A stretch of 64,000 nt of DNA from Erythrobacter sp. KY5 (GCF_003264115.1 NZ_CP021912.1:310001-374000); one strand, 5' to 3'; shown: positions 1 to 11,288, counted from the first letter of the stretch. A program made the numbers and translations. The notes: generated by a model from the letters alone, not told the origin.

Positions 1-19
1 TATCGGAGGGACATGAGGG

Positions 20-877
20 GTGCAAACTGCACATACGCTCGATGTGTTGAGAACGCAGGTCGCAAAGCTGCGCGGGTCGGACGGCGCGACCATTGGCCTC
101 GTGCCGACAATGGGCGCACTGCATGAAGGGCATCTGACCCTGGTGCGCCGCGCGCGCGAGGCCTGCGACCATGTCGTCGCGAGCATTTTCGTCAATCCGA
201 CGCAGTTCGGGCCGAATGAGGATCTCGACGCCTATCCGCGCCAGTTGAAGGAAGATGCCGCCATGCTCGAAGGCGAAGGCTGCGCGCTTTTGTGGGCTCC
301 CGATGTGGCGGCGATGTATCCCGACGGCTTCGTCACCAGCATATCGGTCAGCGGAGTGAGCGAGGGGCTGTGCGGTGCCGACCGGCCCGGCCATTTCGAC
401 GGTGTCGCGACGGTCGTGAACAAGCTCTTCAACCAGGTTCAGCCCGATCTTGCCTTTTTTGGCGAGAAGGATTTTCAGCAGCTCGCCGTCATCCGCGCGA
501 TGGCGCGCGATCTCGATCTCACGCACCCGCATGTCCTTTCGATCATCGGAGTGCCGACCGTGCGCGAGGCGGACGGCCTCGCCATGTCGAGCCGCAACCG
601 CTACCTCTCGCCCCAGCACCGCGAAGCCGCCGCCACATTGCCGCGCGCGATGAAAGAGGCAATCGCCCGGATCGAGGACGGGCAGGAGGTGCAGCCGACG
701 CTGAATGCACTGGAGGACGAGTTGCTGGGCGCAGGCTTTGCCAGCGTCGATTATGCGGTGCTCGCAGATGCCGCTTCCCTTGCGCCTCTCACAAGCTTAT
801 CTGGCGCGACAGCGCGGCTCCTCGTCGCGGCAAGGATTGGCGGCACGCGGCTCATCGACAATATGGCGGTGGGCTAG
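20..877 (+). CDS. panC: Pantothenate synthetase
   Basis: This 285-aa protein is the ATP-dependent ligase that joins pantoate and beta-alanine, the last step of pantothenate (coenzyme A precursor) synthesis in the cytoplasm. The N-terminal nucleotide-binding signature [11 protein letters not shown] lies at residues 28-38, with HxGH at 35-38. [13 protein letters not shown] follows near residue 57, and FGEKD and MSSRNRYLS, the KMSKS-like segment, come further on. The length is normal for the family. The start is a GTG; a GGAGGG element lies about 10 bases upstream. An ATG seven bases earlier is in a different frame. No panB partner lies in the window. Confidence 0.97.
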   Translation: MQTAHTLDVLRTQVAKLRGSDGATIGLVPTMGALHEGHLTLVRRAREACDHVVASIFVNPTQFGPNEDLDAYPRQLKEDAAMLEGEGCALLWAPDVAAMYPDGFVTSISVSGVSEGLCGADRPGHFDGVATVVNKLFNQVQPDLAFFGEKDFQQLAVIRAMARDLDLTHPHVLSIIGVPTVREADGLAMSSRNRYLSPQHREAAATLPRAMKEAIARIEDGQEVQPTLNALEDELLGAGFASVDYAVLADAASLAPLTSLSGATARLLVAARIGGTRLIDNMAVG

Positions 878-906
878 ATGGTCCGCTCTAGGGATACGAT
901 TTAGCG

Positions 907-1968
907 ATGTTGAAGCACTTCTGGGGGTCGCTCCTCTTCACCGCTGTCTGCCTGGCGCTTGGCGGATGGTATGGCTGGACGCTGCACGGCACGATTGGCG
1001 GGATGCTTTCGATCCTGTGGATCTGCGCGGTTCTGGCCGTGCTCGAAGTGTCGCTTTCCTTCGATAATGCCGCCGTCAACGCCTCGATCCTGAAGGACAT
1101 GGACCCGGTCTGGCAACAGCGTTTCCTCACCTGGGGTATCGCAATTGCCGTGTTCGGCATGCGCATCGTCTTCCCGATCGTCATCGTGATGGTCGCCGCA
1201 AGCCTTGGCCCGATCGACGCCGTGCGCCTCGCGCTGAGCGATCCGGCCGAGTATCAGCGCATCGTCAGCGACGCTCACATCGGACTGATGGGCTTCGGCG
1301 GCGCGTTTCTAGGCATGGTGGGGCTCAAGTTCTTTTTCGATGCCGACAAGGAGCTGAACTGGATTGCCGCAATCGAGCGCCCGCTTGCCAAGGTCGCCGA
1401 TATTGAGGCGATCTCCATCGGGCTGGTGCTGGCAGCGACATGGGCGACTTCGACGATGCTCGCAGAGGCCGATGCGCTGACCTTCATCATCGCAGCAATC
1501 GGCGGCCTTCTGACCTATCTCGCGGTCGAAATCGTCAATCACGTCCTTGAACCGCCCACGCCTTCTTCCGGCGATGTCGCCAAGGCAGGATTTGGCGCGT
1601 TTCTCTATCTCGAAGTGCTCGATGCGAGCTTCTCATTCGACGGCGTGATCGGCGCGTTTGCGCTCACCAACAATCTCATCATCATCGCCATCGGCCTTGG
1701 CATCGGGGCGATGTTCGTGCGCTCGATGACGATCTTCCTCGTGCGAAAGGGCACGATGAGCGAGTACCGCTATCTCGAACATGGCGCATTCTACGCGATC
1801 CTCGCGCTCGCCACGATCATGTACATCAACACCTTTGCGCATATTCCCGAAGTCATCACCGGCCTGATCGGTGCGGTCCTGATCGGCCTTGCCTTCTGGT
1901 CGTCGGTGCGCGCGAACCGCGCGGAGCTCAGGGGACCGACCGGAGAAGCCATAAGGCAGGAAAGCTGA
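907..1968 (+). CDS. DUF475 family (TerC-like) integral membrane protein
   Basis: This is a 353-aa polytopic inner-membrane protein with about eight to nine hydrophobic segments. Two internal repeats carry acidic membrane motifs: SFDNA at residues 51-55, and SFSFDGVIGAFAL in the second half. This paired pattern is the hallmark of the DUF475/TerC superfamily, whose members are associated with metal-ion handling and tellurite resistance. The transported ion is not determined for this subfamily, so no substrate is claimed. It follows panC by 29 bases on the same strand and may be cotranscribed. Confidence 0.85.
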   Translation: MLKHFWGSLLFTAVCLALGGWYGWTLHGTIGGMLSILWICAVLAVLEVSLSFDNAAVNASILKDMDPVWQQRFLTWGIAIAVFGMRIVFPIVIVMVAASLGPIDAVRLALSDPAEYQRIVSDAHIGLMGFGGAFLGMVGLKFFFDADKELNWIAAIERPLAKVADIEAISIGLVLAATWATSTMLAEADALTFIIAAIGGLLTYLAVEIVNHVLEPPTPSSGDVAKAGFGAFLYLEVLDASFSFDGVIGAFALTNNLIIIAIGLGIGAMFVRSMTIFLVRKGTMSEYRYLEHGAFYAILALATIMYINTFAHIPEVITGLIGAVLIGLAFWSSVRANRAELRGPTGEAIRQES

Positions 1969-2014
1969 TCCTTTGGGAGCGGGTGGCCCTGGCAGCAAGG
2001 CTTGAAGCATTTTC

Positions 2015-2043
2015 TTGACGAGGGCCGCCGAAAAATGCCAATG
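2015..2043 (+). promoter_or_regulatory. Possible promoter of tRNA-Gly
   Basis: A good -35-like TTGACG lies at 2015-2020. Seventeen bases later comes a weak -10 candidate (CCAATG), about 19 bases before the tRNA 5' end. Only the -35 element is convincing. Confidence 0.3.
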
Positions 2044-2061
2044 GCGCTTCCTCGAAAGCGG

Positions 2062-2135
2062 GCGGGTATAGCATAGTGGTAATGCTCCAGCCTTCCAAGC
2101 TGGCTAGAGGGGTTCGATTCCCCTTACCCGCTCCA
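2062..2135 (+). tRNA. tRNA-Gly (anticodon TCC)
   Basis: A 7-bp acceptor stem (GCGGGTA with TACCCGC), a D-arm with AGTGGTA, the anticodon loop CTTCCAA (anticodon TCC), and a T-arm with GGTTCGATTCC are all present. CCA is encoded at 2133-2135. It reads GGA/GGG glycine codons. The gene stands between the DUF475 gene and cysD, and no integrase or duplicated 3' end is seen nearby. Confidence 0.97.
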
Positions 2136-2199
2136 GAGCTTGCCCTTGCACAAACTTTTCTTGCCTTGTGTTGCCACGCACACCCGCTAGCTGGGTTTC

Positions 2200-3102
2200 A
2201 TGCGTAATCTCACCCATCTCGAGCGGCTCGAAGCCGAGAGCATTCATATATTTCGCGAAGTCGTGGCCGAGGCTGAAAACCCGGTGATGCTGTATTCGGT
2301 CGGCAAGGATTCGAGCGTCATGCTGCACCTTGCGCGCAAGGCGTTCTACCCCTCGCCCCCTCCCTTCCCGATGCTGCACATTGCGAGCGGCTGGGACTTT
2401 CAGGCGCTGCTCGACCACCGCGACAAGACGGTGAAGGAATACGGCCTCGAACTGATCGTCGCGCAGAACGAGGACGCCGAGGAACAGGGCATCAACCCGT
2501 TCGACACCGGCAGCGCGCTCTATTCGCAGGCGCAGCTGACCGATCCGCTGAAAAAGGCGCTGACGCAGCACGGTTTCGATGCGGCTTTCGGCGGTGGCAG
2601 GCGCGATGAGGAAAAGGCGCGGGCGAAAGAGCGCGTGTTCAGCTTCCGCACGGCAAGCCATCGCTGGGACCCAAAGAACCAGCGCCCCGAGCTCTGGAAC
2701 CTCTACAACGCGAAGAAGAACAAGGGCGAGAGCATCCGCGTCTTCCCGATCTCGAACTGGACCGAGCTCGACATCTGGCAGTACATCGCGCTCGAAAAGA
2801 TCGACATCGTGCCGCTCTACCTTTCCTCCAAACGTCCGACGGTGGAGCGTGACGGATTGCTGCTGGTCGTCGATGACGACCGCTTCCGCCTCGAAGAGGG
2901 CGAGGAGCCGGTCGAGCGTTCGGTCCGTTTCCGCACGCTTGGGTGCTACCCGCTCACCGGCGCTACCGAGAGCGAGGCGACCGACATGAACGCGATCATC
3001 CAGGAAATGCTGCTCGCGACCGGGTCGGAACGTCAGGGTCGCGCGATCGACAAGGGGCAATCCGCTTCGATGGAAGACAAGAAGCAGGAGGGCTACTTCT
3101 GA
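2200..3102 (+). CDS. cysD: Sulfate adenylyltransferase small subunit (CysD)
   Basis: This 300-aa PP-loop ATP pyrophosphatase adenylates sulfate to APS together with the GTPase subunit CysN in the cytoplasm. The PP-loop SVGKDSS is at residues 33-39, and the C-terminal half ([36 protein letters not shown]) is typical. Two normally conserved stretches differ: the usual HVDTxWKF reads HIASGWDF, and the usual GGARRDEE reads GGGRRDEE. The ATG at 2200 has no obvious Shine-Dalgarno. The stop overlaps the cysNC start by one base (TGATG), which implies translational coupling. Confidence 0.95.
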   Translation: MRNLTHLERLEAESIHIFREVVAEAENPVMLYSVGKDSSVMLHLARKAFYPSPPPFPMLHIASGWDFQALLDHRDKTVKEYGLELIVAQNEDAEEQGINPFDTGSALYSQAQLTDPLKKALTQHGFDAAFGGGRRDEEKARAKERVFSFRTASHRWDPKNQRPELWNLYNAKKNKGESIRVFPISNWTELDIWQYIALEKIDIVPLYLSSKRPTVERDGLLLVVDDDRFRLEEGEEPVERSVRFRTLGCYPLTGATESEATDMNAIIQEMLLATGSERQGRAIDKGQSASMEDKKQEGYF

Positions 3103-5018
3103 TGAACAAGGCTGACTCCAGCTTCCAGACCGATGCTCTCATCGCCGAGGATATCGACGCCTATCTTCAGCAGCATCAGCACAAGAGCCTGCTGCGCTTC
3201 ATCACCTGCGGCAGCGTGGATGATGGCAAATCGACCCTGATCGGGCGGCTGCTCTACGATTCCAAGATGATCTTCGAGGACCAGCTTGCGAGCCTCGAAG
3301 CCGACAGCGTCAAGCACGGTACGCAAGGGGACGAGATCGACTTCGCCCTGCTGGTCGACGGCCTTGCGGCAGAGCGCGAACAGGGCATCACGATCGACGT
3401 CGCCTATCGCTTTTTCACCACCGAAAAGCGCAAATTCATCGTCGCCGACACGCCCGGCCACGAACAATACACGCGCAACATGGTGACCGGCGCATCGACC
3501 GCCGACCTTGCGGTGATCCTTGTCGACGCGAGAAAGGGCGTACTGCAACAGACACGGCGGCACAGTTACATCACCCATTTGCTCGGCATCAGGCACCTCG
3601 TGCTGGCGGTGAACAAGATGGACCTTGTTGGCTATGATAAGGCCACATTCGACCAGATCGTCGCTGACTATTCCGCATTCGCGCAAGACGTCGGCATCGA
3701 GAAATTTACCGCGATCCCGATCTCGGGCTTCAAGGGTGACAACATCACCGCATCGCCTTCCGCGAACACGCCGTGGTACAATGGCCTTGCGCTGATCGAG
3801 CATCTTGAGACGGTCGAGGTCGCCAACACCGCGGCGCAGGAACGTTCGTTTCGCATGCCGGTTCAGTGGGTCAATCGCCCCAATCTCGACTTCCGCGGAT
3901 TTGCCGGCCAGATCACCGGCGGCACGATCAAGCCGGGCGACAATGTCCGCATCGTGCCCGCTGGCAAGACCACCACGGTGAAAACCGTCACGACCTACGA
4001 TGGCGACCTTGACGAAGGCGTTGCGGGCCAGTCGGTTACGCTGACGCTCCATGACGAGGTCGATTGCTCGCGCGGGGACGTCATCGCGGCAGCCGGCGAC
4101 CCGCCCGAAGCCTCCGACCAGTTCCGCGCCACCATCGTCTGGATGGACGAAACCGCGATGAAGCCGGGGCGCGGCTATTGGCTGAAGCTTGGTAGCCAGA
4201 TGGTCACTGCCACCGTCCAGCAGCCCGAATACGAGATCGACATGGGCAGCCTCGACCATCTCGCGGCCAAGACGCTGGAATTGAATTCAATCGGTGTCGC
4301 CGAACTTGCAACCGATCGTCCGATCACTTTCGAACCTTACTCGAAGAGTCGCCAGCTTGGCGGGTTCATCCTGATCGACAAATTCACCAACGCGACCGTC
4401 GGTGCAGGGATGATCGAGTTTTCGCTCAGGCGCGCGCAGAACGTGCACTGGCAGCCGACGACCATTACCCGCGAAGAGCACGCCGCGCTCAAGAACCAGG
4501 TGCCGCGCGTGTTGTGGTTCACCGGCCTTTCCGGCTCGGGCAAGAGCACCATTGCGAACGAGGTCGAAAAGCAGCTCGCCCTGATGAACCGCCACACCTT
4601 CCTGCTCGATGGCGACAATGTCCGCCATGGTCTGAACAAGGATCTGGGCTTTACCGAGACCGACCGGATCGAGAATATCCGCCGCATTGGCGAGGTAGCC
4701 AAGCTGATGGCCGATGCGGGCCTGATCGTGCTCACCGCCTTCATCTCGCCCTTCCGGGCAGAGCGGCAGATGGTGCGCAAGATGCTGGCGCAAGGTGAGT
4801 TCATCGAGGTGTTCGTCGACACCCCTCTCGAAGTCGCCGAGCAGCGCGATGTGAAAGGGCTCTACAAGAAAGCCCGTGCCGGCGAGCTCAAGAACTTCAC
4901 CGGCATCGACAGCCCCTATGAAGCGCCCGAAAATGCGGAGATTCGCGTCAACACCGTGGACATGACCCCGGCCGAGGCTGCCGAATACATCATCAGCCAG
5001 ATAATGCCGCTCAAATGA
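3102..5018 (+). CDS. cysNC: Bifunctional sulfate adenylyltransferase GTPase subunit / APS kinase (CysN-CysC fusion)
   Basis: This is a 638-aa fusion. Residues about 30-450 are an EF-Tu-like GTPase with P-loop GSVDDGKST (37-45), [12 protein letters not shown] and NKMDLV. It drives sulfate adenylation with CysD. From about residue 455 an APS kinase follows, with Walker [10 protein letters not shown] near 473, then [11 protein letters not shown] and [13 protein letters not shown]; it makes PAPS. The start chosen is the ATG overlapping the cysD stop, which gives the expected family N-terminus. A longer reading from 2943 would run inside cysD. The end overlaps cysQ by four bases. Confidence 0.97.
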   Translation: MNKADSSFQTDALIAEDIDAYLQQHQHKSLLRFITCGSVDDGKSTLIGRLLYDSKMIFEDQLASLEADSVKHGTQGDEIDFALLVDGLAAEREQGITIDVAYRFFTTEKRKFIVADTPGHEQYTRNMVTGASTADLAVILVDARKGVLQQTRRHSYITHLLGIRHLVLAVNKMDLVGYDKATFDQIVADYSAFAQDVGIEKFTAIPISGFKGDNITASPSANTPWYNGLALIEHLETVEVANTAAQERSFRMPVQWVNRPNLDFRGFAGQITGGTIKPGDNVRIVPAGKTTTVKTVTTYDGDLDEGVAGQSVTLTLHDEVDCSRGDVIAAAGDPPEASDQFRATIVWMDETAMKPGRGYWLKLGSQMVTATVQQPEYEIDMGSLDHLAAKTLELNSIGVAELATDRPITFEPYSKSRQLGGFILIDKFTNATVGAGMIEFSLRRAQNVHWQPTTITREEHAALKNQVPRVLWFTGLSGSGKSTIANEVEKQLALMNRHTFLLDGDNVRHGLNKDLGFTETDRIENIRRIGEVAKLMADAGLIVLTAFISPFRAERQMVRKMLAQGEFIEVFVDTPLEVAEQRDVKGLYKKARAGELKNFTGIDSPYEAPENAEIRVNTVDMTPAEAAEYIISQIMPLK

Positions 5019-5767
5019 GCGCTGACACCATGACCGACGCCGCGCTCGCCGCGCATCTTGCCGAGGTGGCCGGACGCATTTTGCTGGATGTACGCGCAAG
5101 CGGCATGTTTGAGGGCAAGAAGCTGGGCAAAGCGGGCGATGCGACCGCGAACGAGTTCTTGTGCCACGCCCTTCGTGCTGCGCGGCCCGATGACGGCCTG
5201 CTCTCCGAGGAAGAAAAGGACGACACCGCGCGCTGTTCGATGAGCCGCGTATGGATCGTCGATCCGGTCGATGGCACGCGCGAATATGGCGAACAGCGCA
5301 GCGACTGGGCTGTCCATGTCGGCCTTTCGATCGATGGTGTGGCGACGGTCGGTGCAGTGGCGCTTCCGGGCCTGGACGGCGGCAAAGTCCTTCGAACAGA
5401 CGCAGTCACGCCGCTCAAAAGCGCACCCGATAAGCCGCGCTTCCTCGTCAGCCGGACCCGGCCTGCAAAGGAAGCGACCGCCGTTTGCGAAACGATGGGC
5501 GGAGAGCTTGTCGCCATGGGCAGCGCAGGGGCAAAAGCGATGGCAGTGGTTCGCGGCGAGGCGGAAATCTACCTCCATTCGGGAGGCCAGTATGAGTGGG
5601 ACAGCTGCGCACCGGTCGCGGTCGCCGCCGCGCATGGGTTGCATTGTTCGCGCATCGACGGATCGTCGATCCGCTACAACATGGCCGACCCCTACCTGCC
5701 CGATCTCCTGATCTGCCGCCCCGAATATGCCGAGCGCGTGCTTGAGCTAGTCGCCGCTCTGGACTGA
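5015..5767 (+). CDS. cysQ: 3'(2'),5'-bisphosphate nucleotidase (CysQ)
   Basis: This 250-aa protein is a Mg-dependent phosphatase of the inositol-monophosphatase fold that removes PAP formed during PAPS use. Metal-binding signatures are LSEEE near residues 63-67, DPVDGTRE at 83-90, and a late WDSCAP that supplies the last aspartate. It overlaps the cysNC stop by ATGA, so it is the third gene of a sulfate-activation operon. Its 3' end overlaps the convergent lipoprotein gene by 21 bases. PAP is preferred over inositol phosphates as substrate because of the operon context. Confidence 0.92.
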   Translation: MSADTMTDAALAAHLAEVAGRILLDVRASGMFEGKKLGKAGDATANEFLCHALRAARPDDGLLSEEEKDDTARCSMSRVWIVDPVDGTREYGEQRSDWAVHVGLSIDGVATVGAVALPGLDGGKVLRTDAVTPLKSAPDKPRFLVSRTRPAKEATAVCETMGGELVAMGSAGAKAMAVVRGEAEIYLHSGGQYEWDSCAPVAVAAAHGLHCSRIDGSSIRYNMADPYLPDLLICRPEYAERVLELVAALD

Positions 5768-6343
5768 TTCGGTCGCCGCTTCGACGGTCGGTGCCGGCAC
5801 CAGCACAAGAACCTCGACCCGCCGATTGAGCGCGCGGCCCTCTTCGTTGGGGGAGCCATCGGGTAGCGCGTTGGGCTCTATCGGGTTCTGCTCTCCGAAG
5901 ACGATCAGGTCGATCCGGTCATCGTCGATGCCCTGATCGACCAGCCATCCGGCCACCGCGAGCCCACGCGCTTCGGCTGCACGCGCATTCGCATTGTCGC
6001 TGCCCGCGCTGTCGCTGTGGGCGCGAAGGACGATCGGCCCGCCCATCGCGATCTGTTCGGAGTCCGCAATTTCAGCCAGCGCTTCAAGGGCCTGTTCGTC
6101 GAGATCGTCCCCGCCTTCGGGAAAGCCGACGGTCAGCTCGAAAGAAGAGACCGGCTGATCGGGAAGCGGCGGCTGCTCGATGTCAGAGCGCAGGATGGAG
6201 ACAGTCTCGGTCGGTTCGCCTGCGGGTGGCGCGCTTTCCTGCACCACCTCGGGCTCGTTTGCACTCTGGTCCTCTGTATTTGCCTGACACGCGCTCAGGC
6301 TCAAAATGCTCGCCAGCGCAATTATCGCGGCTCGGTACTGCAT
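5747..6343 (-). CDS. OmpA-family outer-membrane lipoprotein
   Basis: The 198-aa protein has a lipoprotein signal ending in a lipobox (LSLSAC, Cys 19) and an acidic, proline-rich linker of about 50 residues. A C-terminal OmpA-like peptidoglycan-binding domain follows, with LRAHSDSAG, the AEARGLAVAGWLV helix and NRRVEVLVL. It probably tethers outer membrane to cell wall as Pal-type proteins do, although it is not Pal in a tol operon. It is convergent with cysQ and overlaps its stop. Confidence 0.88.
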   Translation of the reverse strand: MQYRAAIIALASILSLSACQANTEDQSANEPEVVQESAPPAGEPTETVSILRSDIEQPPLPDQPVSSFELTVGFPEGGDDLDEQALEALAEIADSEQIAMGGPIVLRAHSDSAGSDNANARAAEARGLAVAGWLVDQGIDDDRIDLIVFGEQNPIEPNALPDGSPNEEGRALNRRVEVLVLVPAPTVEAATESVQSGD

Positions 6344-6362
6344 TGATATCCTCTCATTTGGT

Positions 6363-8228
6363 TCAAGTCGCTTGTGGTCTCGGCCTGACCTCGGTGGTTT
6401 TCGGCTCGCCCTCCTCTTTTGAAGGCATCTTCATTTGCGGGGGTGTGAAACTGACGATGGTGTCGCCAGCGCGCGGTTCTGGTCGCGCCGCGTGGCTAAA
6501 GAACCGCAGCGTTCCGGTCTTGCGCAGGATAAGCAGCATCGTCCCGGTGTCGGGAAGACGTTCGCGCGCATCCTGGTAATCGAATTCTTCAGAAAGCTTG
6601 GTCTTCTTGAAAACCCAGCCCTGCTTTTGTTTGTCATTCACCTCGTCAACGCCAAAGCCGCTTTCGAACAGAGCGCGGCCCCGCAGCGACAGCGGCAGCG
6701 CGTGCTTGTCGTCGCCATCTGCACTCTCGCCAAGCTGGTAGACCGAATCGCGCCCCATCTCGTGCGCGAATTCATTGCAGACGAGAGTGTTGTAAGCCTC
6801 ATTGTCGGTCGCTGCGACGAGCACTTGGAATGTTGAGAGGTCGAGATTGTGCTCGGTCGCCTCGTTCAGGATTTCGCCATGATAATAGGGAAGCCCTTCG
6901 CGCCGTGCCGCGCCGAGCCTTTGCCAGCTCTGGTCGACGATCATGACCGGCGTGTCGAGCGCAACCATTTGCCGCGCGAGCGCAATCGTCCACGGCGTCG
7001 AGCCGACGATCAGCAAACCCGGCCGCGACGATCCCTTCACCTTGAGCAATCGTGCAACCGGTTCAATCGTGAAGCCGTGCGCAATGACGGTGATCACGAC
7101 GACAGCAAAGCTGAGGCCGATAAGGATCTGGCCGCCTGCAACTCCAAGCTCGCCAAGCCGAAGCGCGAACAGGCCCGAAATCGCGACAAGCACGATACCG
7201 CGCGGGGCGATCCAGGCGACGAACAATCGCTCGTTCCAGGGAACGTCGGTTCCCAGCAGGCTGATAAGGACCGTGATGGGCCGCACGACGAACAGCAGCG
7301 CCAGCAGGAACAGCCATGGACGCACACTGGCGGTAAGATAGGTGAGTTCATCCCATTTGAGCGACGATGCAAGCAGGATGAAGATGCCCGACACCAGCAG
7401 AACTGCGACGTTCTCCTTGAAGGGATGGATCGAACGGATGCTGGAAACGTCGCGATTGGCGAGCGTGACGCCCATGACGGTTACCGCCACCAGACCCGCT
7501 TCGTGTTCGATCGCGTTGGTCAGCACGAACACGCCGATCACCACCGTGAACAGCACAGGGACCTTGAGATATTCCGGGATCGCGCCGCGCGGGAAAAGAT
7601 ACGCGATAAGGCGGGCGGCTGCATATCCGATCAGGCCGGCAATCACCGCCGAGATCAGAAGCGGCGGCACCACATCCACCACCGAGGCATCGGGAAATTC
7701 GTTGAGGCGGCGGAAATATTCGTAAGCGATAACCGCGCAAAGCGCCCCGGTAGGATCGTTGACGATGCCTTCCCATTTCAGGATCGAATTGGGGCGCGTC
7801 TGGATGTTGGACTGGCGCAATAGCGGGATCACCACGGTCGGACCGGTGACGATCAGAATGCCGCCGAACAGAACCGCGACGGGCCAGACGAGGCCCGCAA
7901 TGTAAAACCCTGCCAGCGCACCGAGAGCCCATCCGACCAGCACGCCTATTGTGGCAAGACGCCAGACGGCCTTGCCCGAGTGTCTGAGTTCGCGAAGGTC
8001 GAGGCTCAGCCCCCCTTCGAACAATATGAGCGCGACCCCGACGCTTATCATCGGGTCGAGCAATTCTCCGAAAGCGGCTTCCGGGTCGATCAGGCCGGTA
8101 ATGGGTCCGGCGATAAAGCCCGCAGCCAGCATCAGGACGATCGCAGGCCAGCCTGTGCGCCACGCAACCCACTGGGCGCCCACGCCCAATGCGCCGACTG
8201 CGGCGATCACCACGGCTTGCGATTCCAT
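6363..8228 (-). CDS. CPA1-type sodium/potassium:proton antiporter with C-terminal TrkA-N-like domain
   Basis: The first roughly 390 of 621 residues contain 12-13 hydrophobic segments of the Na_H_Exchanger fold. They include ALILFEGGLSLDL and the ion-binding Asn-Asp in GIVNDPTGA. From about residue 400 a Rossmann-like RCK_N region follows (LLIVGSTPW, VMIVDQSW, VLVAATDNEAYN), which would sense nucleotide or ions. The glycine loop is VGSTPW rather than a standard GxGxxG. The family exchanges Na+ or K+ for protons across the inner membrane; the cation here is not determinable. Confidence 0.9.
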   Translation of the reverse strand: MESQAVVIAAVGALGVGAQWVAWRTGWPAIVLMLAAGFIAGPITGLIDPEAAFGELLDPMISVGVALILFEGGLSLDLRELRHSGKAVWRLATIGVLVGWALGALAGFYIAGLVWPVAVLFGGILIVTGPTVVIPLLRQSNIQTRPNSILKWEGIVNDPTGALCAVIAYEYFRRLNEFPDASVVDVVPPLLISAVIAGLIGYAAARLIAYLFPRGAIPEYLKVPVLFTVVIGVFVLTNAIEHEAGLVAVTVMGVTLANRDVSSIRSIHPFKENVAVLLVSGIFILLASSLKWDELTYLTASVRPWLFLLALLFVVRPITVLISLLGTDVPWNERLFVAWIAPRGIVLVAISGLFALRLGELGVAGGQILIGLSFAVVVITVIAHGFTIEPVARLLKVKGSSRPGLLIVGSTPWTIALARQMVALDTPVMIVDQSWQRLGAARREGLPYYHGEILNEATEHNLDLSTFQVLVAATDNEAYNTLVCNEFAHEMGRDSVYQLGESADGDDKHALPLSLRGRALFESGFGVDEVNDKQKQGWVFKKTKLSEEFDYQDARERLPDTGTMLLILRKTGTLRFFSHAARPEPRAGDTIVSFTPPQMKMPSKEEGEPKTTEVRPRPQAT

Positions 8229-8283
8229 CGAGATAGTTAAAGCCCCTTCTGCTTGCCTGCAGACGCAACGCCCGCAGTTCGGG

Positions 8284-8823
<540 letters not shown>

Positions 8824-8949
8824 GGAAGCGCTCACTCTCGTCCCTTCAATACATTGCGTTGGAGTGCCCCAAAGCACGAGCGCCCCACCATCCGCAAGGG
8901 ATGATGAGGCGCGTCGTTCAATTCGGTGCCTGTAAGCTGTGAAGCTCAA

Positions 8950-9804
8950 TCAGGCTTTCTTCTTTTTGGTCGCCCAGATCGTCTTGTACGACAGGAAGCC
9001 GAGGATCGTAGCGAACAGCAGGAAGCCGATCACGAACCAGCCGGTCTGCTTGCGCTTGATCAGCGAAGGTTCGCCCGCCCAGGTCAGGAACGCGGTCACG
9101 TCCTGCGACATCTGCTCTTCCGTGGCTTCGGTGCCGTCGGAATAGGTGACGATGCCATCAAGAAGCTGCGGCGGCATAGCGATGTTGATGTTGTAGAAGT
9201 ACTCGTTGAAGTACAGGCCCGGAGGCGTTTCGAAGTCGGGCGACTTGGCCACGTCATCGGGATCGGGCTCGTTGTAACCCTGCATAAGCGAATAGACGTA
9301 GTGAACCCCGTCCTTGCGCGCCTTCGTGATCAGCGAAAGGTCGGGCGGGATCGCGTTGTTGTTGAACGCGCGCGCCTCGATATCGTTGGCGTAGGGGCTC
9401 GGGAACTGGTCGGTCGGGAGACCCGGACGCTCGATTACCGAACCGTCCTTCTCGTCGATGCCCGGAACCATCCAGGTCGCGGCTTCCGCACGCACTTCGT
9501 CTTCGGTGTAACCGAGGTCCTCAAGGTTGCGGAACGCGACAAATTTCAGGCTGTGGCAGGCCGAACAGACTTCCTTGTAAACCTGATAGCCGCGCTGCAG
9601 CTGTGCATAGTCCCAGGTGCCCATCGGTCCGTCGAAGGAGAACCCGCCCTCAGGGGCGATGTTGGCTTCCTGGAAAGCATAATAGTCGGGCTTTTCCGGG
9701 AAGCCTTCGCTCGCCAGCGTAAAGAGGCCGGGCGCGAGCGACCACAGCAGCAGGACCGCGGTGAGGCCGAGGCCGAGGATGATGCCTCCAAGTCGAATGG
9801 TCAT
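8950..9804 (-). CDS. petC: Cytochrome c1 of the bc1 complex
   Basis: This 284-aa subunit passes electrons from the Rieske protein to soluble cytochrome c in the inner membrane, facing the periplasm. An N-terminal signal/anchor helix is followed by the heme c site CSACH at residues 80-84. The sixth-ligand region NIAMPPQL and a C-terminal transmembrane anchor before a lysine-rich tail complete it. It is the last gene of petA-petB-petC on the minus strand. Confidence 0.96.
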   Translation of the reverse strand: MTIRLGGIILGLGLTAVLLLWSLAPGLFTLASEGFPEKPDYYAFQEANIAPEGGFSFDGPMGTWDYAQLQRGYQVYKEVCSACHSLKFVAFRNLEDLGYTEDEVRAEAATWMVPGIDEKDGSVIERPGLPTDQFPSPYANDIEARAFNNNAIPPDLSLITKARKDGVHYVYSLMQGYNEPDPDDVAKSPDFETPPGLYFNEYFYNINIAMPPQLLDGIVTYSDGTEATEEQMSQDVTAFLTWAGEPSLIKRKQTGWFVIGFLLFATILGFLSYKTIWATKKKKA

Positions 9805-9851
9805 GACCTAACTCTTTCTCGTTATCGGGTCAGTGAATGGATCAGGCTCGA

Positions 9852-11228
9852 TTATTCGGCCGGCTGCAGCGAACCGTCGGTGTCGCCACCGGGAAGCGGC
9901 TTGACCACCTTGCCCGGATTGTCGCCACCGCCCGACGTACCGCCGGGAGTGTCATCGCTGCCAAGGACAGCCTGCGTGATGGAGAACGGCAACGGCTTGG
10001 GCACTTCGATCTGGCTGATGATCGGCAGGATCACCAGGAAGTGAAGGAAGTAGTAAGCCGTGAAGATCTGGCTAAGCACGATGTAAGGCTCTTCCGCCTT
10101 GGCGCCGCCAAGGTAGAACAGAGCCGCCATGCAGGGTACGAGACCGAACCAGAAGAACTTCTTGAACAGCGGACGATACGAGCCGGAGCGAACCGGGCTC
10201 TTGTCCAGCCAGGGCAGGAAGAACCACACGAGGATCGAACCGAACATCGCGATCACGCCGAGCAGCTTGGCCTCGATCAGCACGATCCCGGTGAACGGAA
10301 TGGTGAGATCGCCGGTGAAGGCACGAAGGATCGCGTAGAACGGGTAGAAGTACCATTCCGGAACGATCAGCGCCGGGGTCGAAAGCGGGTTGGCTTCGAT
10401 CCAGTTTTCAGCGTGGCCCAGTGCGTTCGGCGCAAAGAACACGATTGCCGAGAAGAAGATCAGCACGAGACCGAGGAACCAGCCGTCCTTCACCGTGTAA
10501 TACGGGTGGAACGGAACGGTGTCGCTTTCCTGCTTCACTTCGACGCCGGTGGGGTTGGAGGAACCCGGAATGTGAAGCGCCCAGATGTGCAGGATCACGG
10601 TGCCGGCAATGATGAACGGCAGCAGGAAGTGCAGCGAGAAGAAGCGGTTCAGGGTCGAATCGTTAGGCGCATAGCCGCCGACCAGCCAGATTTGCAGCGG
10701 CTCACCGATGAACGGAATGGCGCCGAACAGACCGGTGATAACTTTCGCACCCCAGAAGCTCATCTGGCCCCAAGGAAGGACGTAACCCATGAACGCGGTT
10801 GCCATCATGAGCAGAAAGATGACCACACCGAGCAGCCAGATCATCTCGCGCGGAGCCTTGTAGGATGAGTAATACAGGCCGCGGAAAATGTGCATGTAAA
10901 TGACGACGAAGAAGAAGCTTGCGCCGTTGGCGTGGGCGTATTTCAGCAGCCAGCCATAATTCACGTTGCGCATGATGTGTTCGATCTGGCCGAACGCAAC
11001 TTCGGTGTTCGCGGCATAATGCATCGCGAGGACAACGCCGGTGATGATCTGGAACACGAGGAAGAAGCCGGCGAGCACGCCGAAGTTCCACATGTAGTTG
11101 AGGTTGCGCGGAACCGGATATCCGGCACCCACAGCGTTGTAGACCAGCCGCGGAACCGGAAGCTTTTCATCAAGCCACTTGGTGAAGTCGTTCTTCGGTT
11201 CGTACTGATTTGCCCAGGCGAAGCTCAT
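9852..11228 (-). CDS. petB: Cytochrome b of the bc1 complex
   Basis: At 458 aa this is the membrane core of ubiquinol:cytochrome c reductase. It binds two b hemes through histidines in the [11 protein letters not shown][12 protein letters not shown] region and again around LHFLLPF and HIWALHIPG. The quinol-oxidation signature PEWY is present ([11 protein letters not shown]). Eight transmembrane helices are expected. A glycine- and proline-rich tail of about 35 residues extends past the last helix. It sits 60 bases after petA and 47 before petC. Confidence 0.97.
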   Translation of the reverse strand: MSFAWANQYEPKNDFTKWLDEKLPVPRLVYNAVGAGYPVPRNLNYMWNFGVLAGFFLVFQIITGVVLAMHYAANTEVAFGQIEHIMRNVNYGWLLKYAHANGASFFFVVIYMHIFRGLYYSSYKAPREMIWLLGVVIFLLMMATAFMGYVLPWGQMSFWGAKVITGLFGAIPFIGEPLQIWLVGGYAPNDSTLNRFFSLHFLLPFIIAGTVILHIWALHIPGSSNPTGVEVKQESDTVPFHPYYTVKDGWFLGLVLIFFSAIVFFAPNALGHAENWIEANPLSTPALIVPEWYFYPFYAILRAFTGDLTIPFTGIVLIEAKLLGVIAMFGSILVWFFLPWLDKSPVRSGSYRPLFKKFFWFGLVPCMAALFYLGGAKAEEPYIVLSQIFTAYYFLHFLVILPIISQIEVPKPLPFSITQAVLGSDDTPGGTSGGGDNPGKVVKPLPGGDTDGSLQPAE

Positions 11229-11288
11229 AATGATCTCTTGCTTGTTCTCAGCGATAAATTCTTAAGGTGCACGTTCAGTTACGAACGA

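Noticed and set aside
2062-2135. tRNA-Gly as an integration site
   Set aside because: No integrase, no duplicated tRNA 3' end and no composition change follow; the next genes are core cys genes.
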